A DNA stretch of 64,000 bases from an uncultured Clostridia bacterium (GCA_937916395.1 CALFTN010000060.1:7427-71426); one strand, 5' to 3'; shown: positions 1 to 8,754, counted from the first letter of the stretch. Program-made: numbers and translations. Notes: generated from the sequence alone by a model not told the origin.

Positions 1-1
1 C

Positions 2-271
2 GATTTTATAATTGCAGAAAATATTGTTTCTGGTATTGAGTATTCTATGCTCGTGACAGAAGATACTGAAGAAGTATCTTTAGAAAAACGAATTGAAACA
101 GGTCTCGACGTTATTATGAAACTATATGACGTGCCTGAGAATATAAGAAAGTCGTTACTACAAAATGTACTCAGTATGGATTACAGAGAAATAGGACGAA
201 ATATATTAAATGAGTTTTGCATATATGTTGATGAAAAAAACAAGGCTCAGTTAGAAAAAATAGCAAAATAA
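2..271 (+). CDS. 3' end of a truncated, unrecognised protein
   Basis: The frame is open from base 2 to the TAA at 269-271, so this is probably the last 89 residues of a gene that begins outside the window. An internal ATG at 47 has no Shine-Dalgarno sequence before it, so I prefer continuation from upstream. The visible part is a charged, largely alpha-helical sequence with no signal peptide, membrane segment or motif I recognise. It ends 29 bp before the start of the large LRR gene, which has its own strong ribosome site. No function can be given. Confidence 0.55.
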   Translation, partial: DFIIAENIVSGIEYSMLVTEDTEEVSLEKRIETGLDVIMKLYDVPENIRKSLLQNVLSMDYREIGRNILNEFCIYVDEKNKAQLEKIAK

Positions 272-300
272 GATTTTAAACTACAAAGGAGTAAATTTTT

Positions 301-3300
301 ATGAAAAGAACGTTATGTTTATTTTGTGCTCTAATTCTTGCAGTCGGCATCTGCTTTAGTGCCCCTGTAACAATTACTGCTTCGGCGGCTTTCACTTTAG
401 AAAGTGGCGAGGAAAATCAAGAGGATGCTATCTATAAAGATAGTGAAACCGGACTCAAGTTCAAAATTACAGACACCGAAGATAAAACGGTTGAAGTTTG
501 TGGGTATGATTCATCTCCAACTAATCTTGAAATTCCTGCAACAGTTACTATCAATGAGAATGAATATAGTGTAACAACAATTGGTAATATTGCTTTTTGG
601 GATTGTTCGACTCTTACATCAGTAACAATTCCAGATAGTGTAACAACAATTGGTGATAATGCTTTTAGAGGTTGCACTTCACTTGTATCAGTAACAATCG
701 GGGGAAGTGTAACAACAATTGGTATTTGTGCTTTTAGCAATTGTCGTTTACTTAAAACAATAGAAATTCCAGACAGCGTAACAACAATTGGTGAGTCTGT
801 TTTTAGTGGTTGTACTAAACTTACTTCAGTAACAATTGGGGGAAGTGTAACAACAATTGGTGATTATGCTTTTAACGGTTGCACTTCACTTGTATCAGTA
901 ACAATCGGGGAAAGTGTAACAACAATTGGTATTTGTGCTTTTAGCAATTGTAGTTTACTTAAAACAATAGAAATTCCAGATAGCGTAACAATAATTGGTA
1001 ATTCTGCTTTTTTCGGTTGTGCTAAACTTACATCAATAAAAATTCCTGAGAGTGTAACAACAATTGGTAGCAGTGCTTTTTGGGGTTGCTCTGAACTTGC
1101 ATCTATAACAATTCCTGAGAGTGTAACAACAATTGGTGAGTCTGCTTTTTATGGTTGCTCTGAACTTGCATTTGTAACAATTGGCAAAGGTGTAACAGAA
1201 ATTGGTATTTGTGCTTTTAGCAATTGTAGTTTACTTAAAACAATAGAAATTCCAGATAGCGTAACAACAATTGGTGAGTCTGCTTTTTATGGTTGCTCTG
1301 AACTTGCATCTATAACAATTCCGGCAAGTGTAACAACAATTGGTTCGGGTGCTTTTTATCGTTGCAATGCTCTTGCTACTGTAAACGTGCCTTGTAGTTG
1401 GGCGGAAACTCCTAAATATACCGAATTTGCGGACGGAGTACTTAAAATTCCACCGCATAGCAACTATGTGAATGGTAAGTGTGACGCTTGTTTAAAAATT
1501 TGCTCACCACACATGACAACAGGTGAAAGCAATATTTGCACAGTTTGTGGCGGTGCAGTTGGTGCTTGTGGTGCAAGTACAAATGATGGTGGTGAAAGTA
1601 GCGTTGAATGGCTTTATGACTCTGTTTCAAAAACCTTAACAATTTCAGGCTCAGGTGATATGGCAAATTTTGACAGTCGCGATATGCTTTCGCCATGGGC
1701 AAATTACCGTGATTCAATTAAAAATGTTGTTATTTCAGATGGTGTAACATCAATTGGCAACTGCGCTTTTTATAATTGTACTGCACTTGAGTCAATAGAA
1801 ATCCCTGCAGGTGTAACAATAATTGGTAATTCTGCTTTTAGCGGTTGTGCTAAACTTACATCAATAAAAATTCCTGAGAGTGTAACAACAATTGGTAGCA
1901 ATGCTTTTCGGGGTTGCTCTGCACTTAATTTAGTAGAAATTCCAAAGAATGTAACAACAATTGGTGAAGCTGCCTTTGTTAAGTGCTCTGCACTTACATC
2001 AATAAACGTGGCTACAGACAACACTTCATATTCCAGTGAAAACGATGTTCTTTTTAACAAGGACAAAACTACGTTGATTTGTTATCCTCAAAACAAGGCT
2101 GGCGAAAGCTACAGCATACCTGAAAATGTAGTAACAATCGGTGGCTATGCATTTAATGGTTGTGCTAAGCTTAAAACAATAAACTTTCCCGCAGGTTTAA
2201 AAGAAATAGGTGTTATGGCTTTTTATGATTGCACTGCACTTGAAACAATAACAATTCCTGATGGTGTAACTGAAATCGGTGCCTTTGCTTTTTATAACTG
2301 TGAATCTATAAAATCATTAAAAGTTCCGGGTAGTGTACAAGTATTTGATGAATATTCTTTGAGTGGATATTCAGAAGATTTGGTTTTAACAGTTGATTTT
2401 GGTCATAGTGCGTATGATTATGCAAAAAGACAAAATATAAAATTTATTATCAATGGTTATACCGAAGCTGAAACAGAGCAAATTAAAAAATTAGAGGTTG
2501 TAAAACATGTCGACCCTGCCGGTAATTATTTAGGTTACATTGTGTCAGATTGCGACCCATCAATCGCAGGTAAGCTTGTTATTCCAAGTTGGTATAACGG
2601 AAAGAGCGTGGTCGAAATTAGCGATACTGCTTTCGATGATTGCTCGTTACTTACAGAAATTACAATTCCGACAGGTATTTTTTTCAGAAGAGCTACTTTT
2701 GAGAATTGTAAAAAATTGAAATATGTGTTCTATGTCGGTACAGAGGCAGATTTTAAGCGTGCGTGTGGGCAAGAGCTGAATAAAGATATAACAGTGCATT
2801 ATAATTCAACCGGTCATACAATCGAATTTGCTGCTAAAGAAAATGCTCACACCCATTGTAGTGTATGTGAACTTGTGATGTCTTCAGAGCACAGCTTTAC
2901 AAGTAAAGTGACAACAGAGCCTACTTGTACAAAATCGGGTGTAAAAACATTTAGTTGTGAATGTGGTTACACTTATACAGAAGAAATGGGTTCTTTAGGT
3001 CACGATATAGTAATTGATAAAGCAGTAGAAGCAACCTGTACAACGACAGGTCTTACAGAAGGTAAGCATTGTTCTCGTTGTGGCGGTGTAATAATTAAGC
3101 AAAATGTAGTTTCTACAACTGACCACGATTGGTCAAACAAAGACGGCATCTGTGGGGGTTGCGGCAAAACCTGTGCACACACTGGCACTCCTGTTTCTAA
3201 CGATGACGACACTCATAGCTTTATCTGCTCCGTCTGTGGCAAGGTCATCACCGAGTCCCATGACTTTGAAAACGATGACCACCAGTGCGACTGCGGTAAG

Positions 3301-5172
3301 CTGGAGACTTATAGTATTACCTGCACAGAAACAGGTTCCAATGGTGGCGAGGTCAGATTGACGAATACGGAACCTGCAACCCACGGGCAGACATACACCA
3401 CCCGACTCCTGATGCCCCAGGACATACAGGGCTGGTACACCGATGTAATCAAGGTTTCTGTCAATGGTGTGGAACTGGTTAAGGGCACAGACTATACCTA
3501 CAATTTGCAGACCGTTACACTGACAGTCAATGGCGATAAGGTTACTGGCAACATTGAAATTACCTACAAGATCAATGCGAAGGTCACTTTCGTCCTGAAT
3601 GGTGGCGATTTGGAATCGAGCCTCAAGGCGTGGTTAGCTACTGGCGATCTGTACATTATAGATGACAAGATTACCATGCCGTTGGCTTACGGGGTGCGCA
3701 GCAGTTTCGATGATTTGAATAATACCTTTATCCGTGAAGGTTACATCTGCACTGGTCTGAAAAATGGTGAACAGGATGCAGATATGACCGCTCCTGTGGT
3801 CAATTGCACTCTCTCAGTCCAGTGGCAGTGTACCCATAATACAATTGAAAATGGTGTTTGCACAACTTGTGGTGGCAATTACTGTGGTGCTGACAAAACT
3901 GAAGCCAAGGTTGTGTGGTTCTATGACGAAGATACAGCTACTTTGACAATTACAGGCTCAGGTGCTATGGCGGATTATGGTCTTAATAATACCCCTTGGG
4001 GAAATTATAAATCATCAATAACCCAAATTAACATTGAAAATGGTGTAACAACAATTGGTGCTAATGCTTTTCGTACTTGTGAAAAACTCACAGAAATTAT
4101 AATTCCAAAGAGTGTTACAAGCATTGATGCCGAAGCATTTTTTGAGTGCAGTAATTTAAAATACATTTTCTTTGAAGGTACAGAAGCTGCACAAAAAACT
4201 ATTGGTGATGCTTTAGTTACAAATGCGAAAATTCACTATGGTTCTTCAACACATACATTTGAAGAAAATTATACAGTAGATGTAGAACCTACTTGTACTG
4301 AGAAGGGTAGGGAATCTCAGCATTGTAAATATTGTGAAAAAACACAGAATGAAAGAGAAATCCCTTGTCTCATACCAGGTGAAATTGAGGCAGAGCTAGA
4401 TAACTCAAATTCATTCTCAGCTACTGTTGAGGATGTTAACAGCATAACAGCAAAGCTCAAGTTAACTGACGAAGAAAAAGAATTAATTTCAAATGGTGCC
4501 GATATGAAAATCGTTTTCAAATTAAGCGATATAGGTTCGGCAGTTAATACAGCTGAAAAAGAAGCTATCTTAAACGCTTTAACTAAAGGAAAAATAGGAA
4601 CCTTCCTTGATATTCAATTAGTAAAGCAAATAGGTGGCATGTCGACTAATGTCGAAAATCTTAGTGGCTTAATCAGCGTTTCTGTTGAGCTTCCGGCAGA
4701 GCTTATTAATAATGCAGTAAATGTTAAGAGAAGCTATAGTGTTTTAAGATACCACGATGGTGATGAGCAAAAGGTTACAACACTTAATTCTAGGTATGAT
4801 GAAGCAACTAACACTCTTACATTTGATACAGACCGTTTCTCAACTTATGCTATTGTTTATAGTGATGTTATTGTTTCTAGTGGTGAAGGTGTACCAGGAA
4901 CTCCTGCCCCAGATAATGGTGCAGTAGGTGCACCAGAAACACCAAAAGATGAAACAACTTCAGGCACACCAGAAGCACCGAAAGACGATGAAGTGGTTGT
5001 TGAAAACGATAAGAATAATACTTCAACCGACAACACAACAAGCGAAGATGGCACATCTAAAGACGATGTTCCAAAGGCTGGTGTAATTAGTACTACTTCT
5101 ATTTGGCTTGGCGCTATGGCGATAAGTGGCTTTGGTGCGTTGTTAGTTTCTAAAAAGAAAAAAGAAGACTAA
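301..5172 (+). CDS. Large BspA-type leucine-rich-repeat surface protein with C-terminal wall anchor
   Basis: A 1623-residue secreted protein. Residues 1-30 form a signal peptide. About 85-385 and 490-760 are built from roughly 23-residue LRR_5/BspA repeats of the pattern 'VTTIGxxAFxxCxxL', with another short block near 1230-1310. Two copies of a 'W..D..TLTISGSG.M' module and several CxxC-rich segments separate the blocks. The C-terminus has a Thr/Glu/Pro-rich linker, a sortase-like VPKAG near 1590, a hydrophobic helix and KKKKED, which fits anchoring to the wall or membrane. An AAAGGAG site precedes the ATG. BspA proteins mediate adhesion to host or fibre surfaces; the ligand here is unknown. 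Bases about 3130-3840 are clearly richer in GC than the rest of the gene, suggesting a mosaic insert. The central Cys-rich part could bind metal. Confidence 0.85.
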   Translation: MKRTLCLFCALILAVGICFSAPVTITASAAFTLESGEENQEDAIYKDSETGLKFKITDTEDKTVEVCGYDSSPTNLEIPATVTINENEYSVTTIGNIAFWDCSTLTSVTIPDSVTTIGDNAFRGCTSLVSVTIGGSVTTIGICAFSNCRLLKTIEIPDSVTTIGESVFSGCTKLTSVTIGGSVTTIGDYAFNGCTSLVSVTIGESVTTIGICAFSNCSLLKTIEIPDSVTIIGNSAFFGCAKLTSIKIPESVTTIGSSAFWGCSELASITIPESVTTIGESAFYGCSELAFVTIGKGVTEIGICAFSNCSLLKTIEIPDSVTTIGESAFYGCSELASITIPASVTTIGSGAFYRCNALATVNVPCSWAETPKYTEFADGVLKIPPHSNYVNGKCDACLKICSPHMTTGESNICTVCGGAVGACGASTNDGGESSVEWLYDSVSKTLTISGSGDMANFDSRDMLSPWANYRDSIKNVVISDGVTSIGNCAFYNCTALESIEIPAGVTIIGNSAFSGCAKLTSIKIPESVTTIGSNAFRGCSALNLVEIPKNVTTIGEAAFVKCSALTSINVATDNTSYSSENDVLFNKDKTTLICYPQNKAGESYSIPENVVTIGGYAFNGCAKLKTINFPAGLKEIGVMAFYDCTALETITIPDGVTEIGAFAFYNCESIKSLKVPGSVQVFDEYSLSGYSEDLVLTVDFGHSAYDYAKRQNIKFIINGYTEAETEQIKKLEVVKHVDPAGNYLGYIVSDCDPSIAGKLVIPSWYNGKSVVEISDTAFDDCSLLTEITIPTGIFFRRATFENCKKLKYVFYVGTEADFKRACGQELNKDITVHYNSTGHTIEFAAKENAHTHCSVCELVMSSEHSFTSKVTTEPTCTKSGVKTFSCECGYTYTEEMGSLGHDIVIDKAVEATCTTTGLTEGKHCSRCGGVIIKQNVVSTTDHDWSNKDGICGGCGKTCAHTGTPVSNDDDTHSFICSVCGKVITESHDFENDDHQCDCGKLETYSITCTETGSNGGEVRLTNTEPATHGQTYTTRLLMPQDIQGWYTDVIKVSVNGVELVKGTDYTYNLQTVTLTVNGDKVTGNIEITYKINAKVTFVLNGGDLESSLKAWLATGDLYIIDDKITMPLAYGVRSSFDDLNNTFIREGYICTGLKNGEQDADMTAPVVNCTLSVQWQCTHNTIENGVCTTCGGNYCGADKTEAKVVWFYDEDTATLTITGSGAMADYGLNNTPWGNYKSSITQINIENGVTTIGANAFRTCEKLTEIIIPKSVTSIDAEAFFECSNLKYIFFEGTEAAQKTIGDALVTNAKIHYGSSTHTFEENYTVDVEPTCTEKGRESQHCKYCEKTQNEREIPCLIPGEIEAELDNSNSFSATVEDVNSITAKLKLTDEEKELISNGADMKIVFKLSDIGSAVNTAEKEAILNALTKGKIGTFLDIQLVKQIGGMSTNVENLSGLISVSVELPAELINNAVNVKRSYSVLRYHDGDEQKVTTLNSRYDEATNTLTFDTDRFSTYAIVYSDVIVSSGEGVPGTPAPDNGAVGAPETPKDETTSGTPEAPKDDEVVVENDKNNTSTDNTTSEDGTSKDDVPKAGVISTTSIWLGAMAISGFGALLVSKKKKED
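928..1267 (+). repeat. Long intragenic direct repeats in the LRR gene
   Basis: Bases 928-991 recur without change at 1204-1267, an offset of 276 bp (92 codons, or four 23-residue LRR units). Neighbouring units such as 1120-1165 and 1265-1315 are also near-identical at DNA level. Such repeats allow in-frame gain or loss of LRR units by recombination. Confidence 0.85.
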
Positions 5173-5177
5173 AGAAA

Positions 5178-5215
5178 ATAACCATACAATTGTGAAATTG
5201 TATGGTTATTTTTTT
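5178..5215. terminator. Bidirectional terminator between convergent genes
   Basis: A perfect 14-bp stem (5178-5191 with 5196-5209), a 4-base loop and a T run at 5210-5215. The complementary A-rich side serves the minus-strand gene, whose stop codon lies at 5214-5216. Confidence 0.85.
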
Positions 5216-6200
5216 AATAATGAAGCATTTTATAAAAATAAGGGTATGCACTAAAGAACTGATTTAATGTTGTTCTTGTAGATGAGCCAGGGTCATTAAT
5301 ATAAAATGAAGAAGTTGTAAGAGTATTTGTTGCTTTAACACCAGTTACAACAACGTAGTGCTGACCTCCGTTGGATTTTTTTGCACCAACAATAACAGGC
5401 TTACCTTGTTCTAAAAGATTATAAATTTTTGTAAGGTAACCACTCTGTGATGTGATTTGTGTGTAATTCGATGGCCAGTAAACTGCACCACCAGAAGTGT
5501 AAGAAAGCTTTTTCATCATATTGTGCGGATAAATAGTTGTGTTTGTTCTCTTGCTTTCAAGCATTGCAATCGCCGTTGTTGCACAACCTATTTTTGCAAT
5601 AGATTGACCAGATGAACCAATAATAACATTGCCCCAACGAGAGTCGGTCTGCTTAAAATTCGGTACACCTGAAAGCTTGATTGCTTTATAGCTTGTTGTG
5701 GTATTTGAAGAGCTTGAAGTAACTAAATAAGAACTGCTTACATAACCAGTTTTGTTACCGTTATAAAGAATTTTACTCCAGCCATTAGAGGTTGAAATTA
5801 CAGGCACCTTTGTACCACTGCTAAGTCTTGTTTTAATTGTCGCACTTGTTGAAGCAGAGCTTCTTACATTAAGGTTGCCACTTGTGGTTTTTACTGTTTT
5901 AACATCCTTTGAGGTTACAGTAATATAATCTGCACTGCAATAACCATAAGAAGAAGCACCATATCTTACATACCAGAAATTACCATTTTTACTTATAAGT
6001 GTAACTAATGAATTTCGTTTTAAGGTTGCAACAACACTTGATGAAGTAGAAGCACTTTTTCTTACATTTAGTGAAGTGGAGGCTGTTGTAACTTTACCAA
6101 CACCATAAACTGTACTACTAGCATTTGCACTTATTGTGACGCTGTTAATCAATGTGATTGAAAGAATTAACGCTAAAATTAAACTACACGTTCGTTTCAT
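5214..6200 (-). CDS. Secreted SH3b-domain protein with C39-like cysteine peptidase domain
   Basis: A 328-residue exported protein. Residues 1-27 are a signal peptide. Two bacterial SH3 (SH3_3) domains lie at about 33-93 and 104-161, each with the 'LNVR.SAS' start typical of wall-binding repeats. A papain-fold domain of the Peptidase_C39_2 type spans about 178-328, with candidate catalytic Cys206 in 'IGCATTAIAM', His281 in 'GQHYVVV' and Asn302/Asp303 in 'INDPG'. The likely role is a wall-associated peptidase or amidase acting outside the cell. A GAGGTG ribosome site precedes the ATG at 6200. It converges on the LRR gene and shares its terminator. Substrate unknown. Confidence 0.82.
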   Translation of the reverse strand: MKRTCSLILALILSITLINSVTISANASSTVYGVGKVTTASTSLNVRKSASTSSSVVATLKRNSLVTLISKNGNFWYVRYGASSYGYCSADYITVTSKDVKTVKTTSGNLNVRSSASTSATIKTRLSSGTKVPVISTSNGWSKILYNGNKTGYVSSSYLVTSSSSNTTTSYKAIKLSGVPNFKQTDSRWGNVIIGSSGQSIAKIGCATTAIAMLESKRTNTTIYPHNMMKKLSYTSGGAVYWPSNYTQITSQSGYLTKIYNLLEQGKPVIVGAKKSNGGQHYVVVTGVKATNTLTTSSFYINDPGSSTRTTLNQFFSAYPYFYKMLHY

Positions 6201-6299
6201 AAAAATACACCTCGTATTTACTATTTTTTTGACAAATGTCTTTCTAATAGTAACATACGGGGTGCGTTATTTCATTACACAAATATTGGAAAATCAGTT

Positions 6300-6326
6300 T
6301 GTAGGGGCAGACCTTTGGTCGCCCGT
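6300..6326 (+). repeat. Solo copy of a GTAGGGGC-type dispersed palindrome
   Basis: The segment 'TGTAGGGGCAGACCTTTGGT' followed by CGCCCG is an imperfect palindrome placed three bases from the dusB stop codon. Close relatives occur at 21473-21500 (inverted) and 21588-21614, with weaker traces near 26391 and 26838, so it belongs to a dispersed intergenic family. Confidence 0.6.
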
Positions 6327-6328
6327 GG

Positions 6329-7306
6329 TCAGTTGTCAGCAGTTTGTGAAAGCTCAATAAATTCCCCAGCAATGAATTTTAAGTCGTCAAATGATTCAAT
6401 AGAACTCATTTTTGCTCTGTATTCAGCGGCACCTCTTAAGCCCTTTGTGTACCACGCGGCGTGCTTTCTTGCTTCTCTTATGCCAACTCTTTCGCCTTTG
6501 TAAAGACAAAGCTTTTCAATGTGTTTTAACATAATTAACATTCGTTCAATTACAGGGGGTTCTGGCAAAATTCGTTCGTGCTCTAAATAAGCGTTAATTT
6601 GCTTGAACACCCATGGTCTGCCCAGAGCGGCACGTCCGACCATAACTAAATCGCAACCAGTTTCTTCAAGCATTTTAGCAGCACTCTTGCCGTCTGTTAT
6701 ATCGCCGTTACCAATAACAGGCACTTTAACAGCCTGTTTTACTTCTCTTATAATATCAACATTAACAGGGGGAGAGTACATTTGAATTTTAGTTCTGCCG
6801 TGAACCGTAATTGCTTTGGCACCTGCATTTTCGCAACGTTTTGCAAGCTCAACTGCGTTTATTGAATTGTCGTCCCAGCCAGAACGCATTTTTACAGTAA
6901 CAGGAATATTAACAGCATTTACTACCTCTTTTACAATTTGCTCTGCAAGTAAAGGGCTTTTCATAAGTAATGCACCGCCACCGGATGCCACAACTTTTGG
7001 GGCTGGGCAACCCATATTTATATCTATAAATTGTGGTTCAAACTCTAAAGTTTTTACGGCCGCTTTTGCCATAGTTAAAGGGTCATTACCAAAAATCTGA
7101 GCACCACAAGGACGTTCAGGCTCTGTAATAGCTAAAAGCTCTTTGCTTTTTTTGTCGTTAAGTGTTAAACCCTTTGCACTCACCATTTCTGTAACAGAAT
7201 AGCAAGCGCCATAATTTACACAAAGCTCACGAAAGGCTCTGTCTGCCACACCTGCCATTGGTGCTAATGCAACCTTGCCGTTTGTATTTAAAAAATCAAA
7301 ATTCAT
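6329..7306 (-). CDS. dusB: tRNA-dihydrouridine synthase (Dus family)
   Basis: A 325-residue FMN enzyme that reduces specific uridines in tRNA to dihydrouridine in the cytoplasm. The TIM-barrel motifs are present in order: 'PMAGVADRAFREL' near residue 17 (FMN site), 'DINMGCPAPKV' with the catalytic Cys at 100, 'KMRSGW', 'VHGRT', 'GNGDI' and 'MVGRAALGRPW' (phosphate binding). The start at 7306 is chosen because an AGAGAGG sequence lies just upstream; an in-frame ATG at 7339 has no such site and would add 11 residues not typical of the family. It stands alone, and a dispersed palindrome abuts its 3' end. The DusB subgroup is the best guess; exact uridine position is inferred. Confidence 0.9.
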   Translation of the reverse strand: MNFDFLNTNGKVALAPMAGVADRAFRELCVNYGACYSVTEMVSAKGLTLNDKKSKELLAITEPERPCGAQIFGNDPLTMAKAAVKTLEFEPQFIDINMGCPAPKVVASGGGALLMKSPLLAEQIVKEVVNAVNIPVTVKMRSGWDDNSINAVELAKRCENAGAKAITVHGRTKIQMYSPPVNVDIIREVKQAVKVPVIGNGDITDGKSAAKMLEETGCDLVMVGRAALGRPWVFKQINAYLEHERILPEPPVIERMLIMLKHIEKLCLYKGERVGIREARKHAAWYTKGLRGAAEYRAKMSSIESFDDLKFIAGEFIELSQTADN

Positions 7307-7364
7307 ACTGTAACCTCTCTTGTTAGGGTAGTATAGCATATTTTAATTAAGAGTTTCAATAGGG

Positions 7365-7392
7365 TTGACATTTTTGGAGATTCTGTTATAAT
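7365..7392 (+). promoter_or_regulatory. Promoter of putative antitoxin RNA
   Basis: TTGACA at 7365-7370, a 16-bp spacer and a perfect TATAAT at 7387-7392. No coding region follows, only a short structured transcript ending in a terminator at 7490, which implies a non-coding RNA. Confidence 0.75.
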
Positions 7393-7398
7393 AAAATT

Positions 7399-7495
7399 AA
7401 ACAAGGAGCTAACTCGTAGACGGTTAGCCTCCAGATAAAAGTGTGTTTATGAAAACAATCGCCTTACCGGGAAGTCAGGCGGTTGTTTTCTTTTA
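7399..7495 (+). ncRNA. Putative type I antitoxin RNA (about 95 nt)
   Basis: The transcript would start near 7399 and end after the 7451-7490 terminator. Its 5' part contains a hairpin with CTAAC/GTTAG arms at 7410-7427. It runs toward the minus-strand toxin mRNA, and the two overlap through the terminator region. Both transcripts open with a related 'CAAGGAG.TAA' start and a CGGTTAG segment, a layout like the par (Fst) loci of Gram-positive bacteria. RNA-RNA pairing is inferred from the layout, not shown. Confidence 0.6.
7451..7491. terminator. Shared terminator of convergent antitoxin RNA and toxin mRNA
   Basis: A 14-bp stem (7451-7464 with 7477-7490, one G-T pair) closed by a 12-base loop and followed by TTTTCTTTT-like sequence on the plus strand. 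The toxin stop codon at 7493-7495 sits just outside, so the minus-strand mRNA also runs into it. Confidence 0.75.
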
Positions 7496-7558
7496 TCGCT
7501 CTTTTAAAACGATTAGAATACAAAGTATGATAATAAGAATGATGATTACTTCACTCAT
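7493..7558 (-). CDS. 21-residue hydrophobic peptide, putative type I (Fst/holin-like) toxin
   Basis: A 21-codon reading frame translating to MSEVIIILIIILCILIVLKE plus R. It is a single membrane helix with a short basic tail, as in Fst-like and other small 'holin-like' membrane toxins. An AGAGGTGA ribosome site sits about 5 bases before the ATG. Its mRNA would start near 7685 from a consensus promoter at 7692-7720, giving a leader of about 125 nt rich in hairpins that could mask the ribosome site (7580-7670). Facing it from the other side is a short non-coding RNA with its own consensus promoter and a shared terminator. The peptide sequence itself is not one I can match to a named family. Confidence 0.65.
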   Translation of the reverse strand: MSEVIIILIIILCILIVLKER

Positions 7559-7691
7559 TAAAATCACCTCTGAAAACAGCTGATTTCCTCAAATGAGGAT
7601 TTCTATGTAATCAGAGAGTTCAGTCTCTCTGTTAAAGAGACTAACCGCCTACCGTAGAATTAACTCCTTGGGAACTTATGTTCCGTTTGGT

Positions 7692-7720
7692 ATTGTAGCA
7701 TTTATTGAATAGAATGTCAA
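7692..7720 (-). promoter_or_regulatory. Promoter of toxin mRNA
   Basis: On the minus strand, TTGACA (7715-7720), a 17-bp spacer and TACAAT (7692-7697). The strength of this promoter ahead of a 21-codon gene is typical of antisense-controlled type I toxins. Confidence 0.75.
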
Positions 7721-7780
7721 GTGTAGTGATTTAGAAAAAACTAACCCTCAAAAAACAAGGTGTTTTTGTTGTTGCAATAC

Positions 7781-8737
7781 TCAGGGATTACAAATTTTGC
7801 AAGGTGAATAACCATTTTCGGTTAAATCCTCTTTGTTTCCTGAGTATTCTTTTTTATTCTTCTCAGCCATTTTATTAACAGAAGAACAAGATGGATTGTG
7901 GAATTTTTTTGAGTTCGTATTTAAAATATACGTTACATCCTGTTTGTTTTCTGAGTTGGAGGCTTCAGGGGAGGTAGTCGGTGTTACAAGCAAATAGCTC
8001 TCACCGGTTTCATAATTAATTTTTATTGATGGTTGAGTGTTGTAGCAAAATACATTAAAAGAGATACCTTTTCCATTATCTTCAACAGAAAGAGCTTCCA
8101 TTTTAACGCCTTTACATAAAAGGTTATCGCCCTCAAAAATCGGCGTAACTCTATACATAACGTGGTTACCTGTTTCTTCAATGTAATCATCAACCATATT
8201 TTCAAATGGGAGCATACCCTCAATGTTTAAGTATCTTGTACCAGTTATAAGATTTTTGTCATTTGCATTTTCGCCAGAAAGCTGAAAGCCTATAAGATGG
8301 CAACGGTTATATAAATATTTACCGTCAACACAGTCATACTTTTTAAGGTGCCAGCCACTAGGCTTAATCATGCCTATTTCGCCACGCTCTGTTGTGGGCA
8401 TCGTTTCAATTCCCAAGCAAGCAAATGCTTTGCCACATCTGCCCAAAGAATCCAAATCAGAATATTTTTCGAATGCTTTTGATGTAATCTCTGCTTCTGT
8501 GAATTCTGGTTTGTTATTATTAAGAATGATATAAGGCGAACCTGAATATTCAGGAATTGAATTTTCAGAAACAACTGTCGTAGTTTCTTCCGTAGTAATA
8601 GGTAGCGTAGTTGTTTCGGTAGTTATGATGTTTTGGGTTGATTCGATAGAAACAGTTGTTTCTGGTTCATAAGAACCGCCACAAGCAGATAAAACAAGAA
8701 CAGCTAATAAAAGTGCTAAGCACCTGATTTTTTTCAT
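7781..8737 (-). CDS. Lipoprotein DNA/RNA non-specific endonuclease (EndA/DNA-entry type)
   Basis: A 318-residue predicted lipoprotein with lipobox 'LSAC' (Cys19) and a Thr/Glu-rich linker (22-60). The nuclease domain follows at about 65-240. It carries 'YNRCHLIGFQLSGENANDKN', with His147 as the likely general base and downstream Asn residues for metal binding, then 'LITGTRYLN', the pattern of beta-beta-alpha-Me nucleases such as EndA. The C-terminal 40 residues hold 'HNPSC..V' and 'GYSPCKIC', a Cys-rich motif of the type often appended to secreted nucleases. A role in degrading extracellular DNA is inferred. The start is ATG at 8737, preceded by AGAGGTGAA; the upstream extension to 8770 would run into the tandem repeat and break the signal peptide. 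Confidence 0.82.
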   Translation of the reverse strand: MKKIRCLALLLAVLVLSACGGSYEPETTVSIESTQNIITTETTTLPITTEETTTVVSENSIPEYSGSPYIILNNNKPEFTEAEITSKAFEKYSDLDSLGRCGKAFACLGIETMPTTERGEIGMIKPSGWHLKKYDCVDGKYLYNRCHLIGFQLSGENANDKNLITGTRYLNIEGMLPFENMVDDYIEETGNHVMYRVTPIFEGDNLLCKGVKMEALSVEDNGKGISFNVFCYNTQPSIKINYETGESYLLVTPTTSPEASNSENKQDVTYILNTNSKKFHNPSCSSVNKMAEKNKKEYSGNKEDLTENGYSPCKICNP

Positions 8738-8754
8738 AAGTTCACCTCTACTAT

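Noticed and set aside
432..2066. Minus-strand reading frames opposite the LRR gene
   Set aside because: They are a by-product of the repeated LRR codons, lack ribosome sites and have no family features.
5214..6200. The C39-like domain as a bacteriocin-export peptidase
   Set aside because: There is no ABC transporter domain, and SH3b wall-binding domains point to an extracellular wall-associated enzyme.
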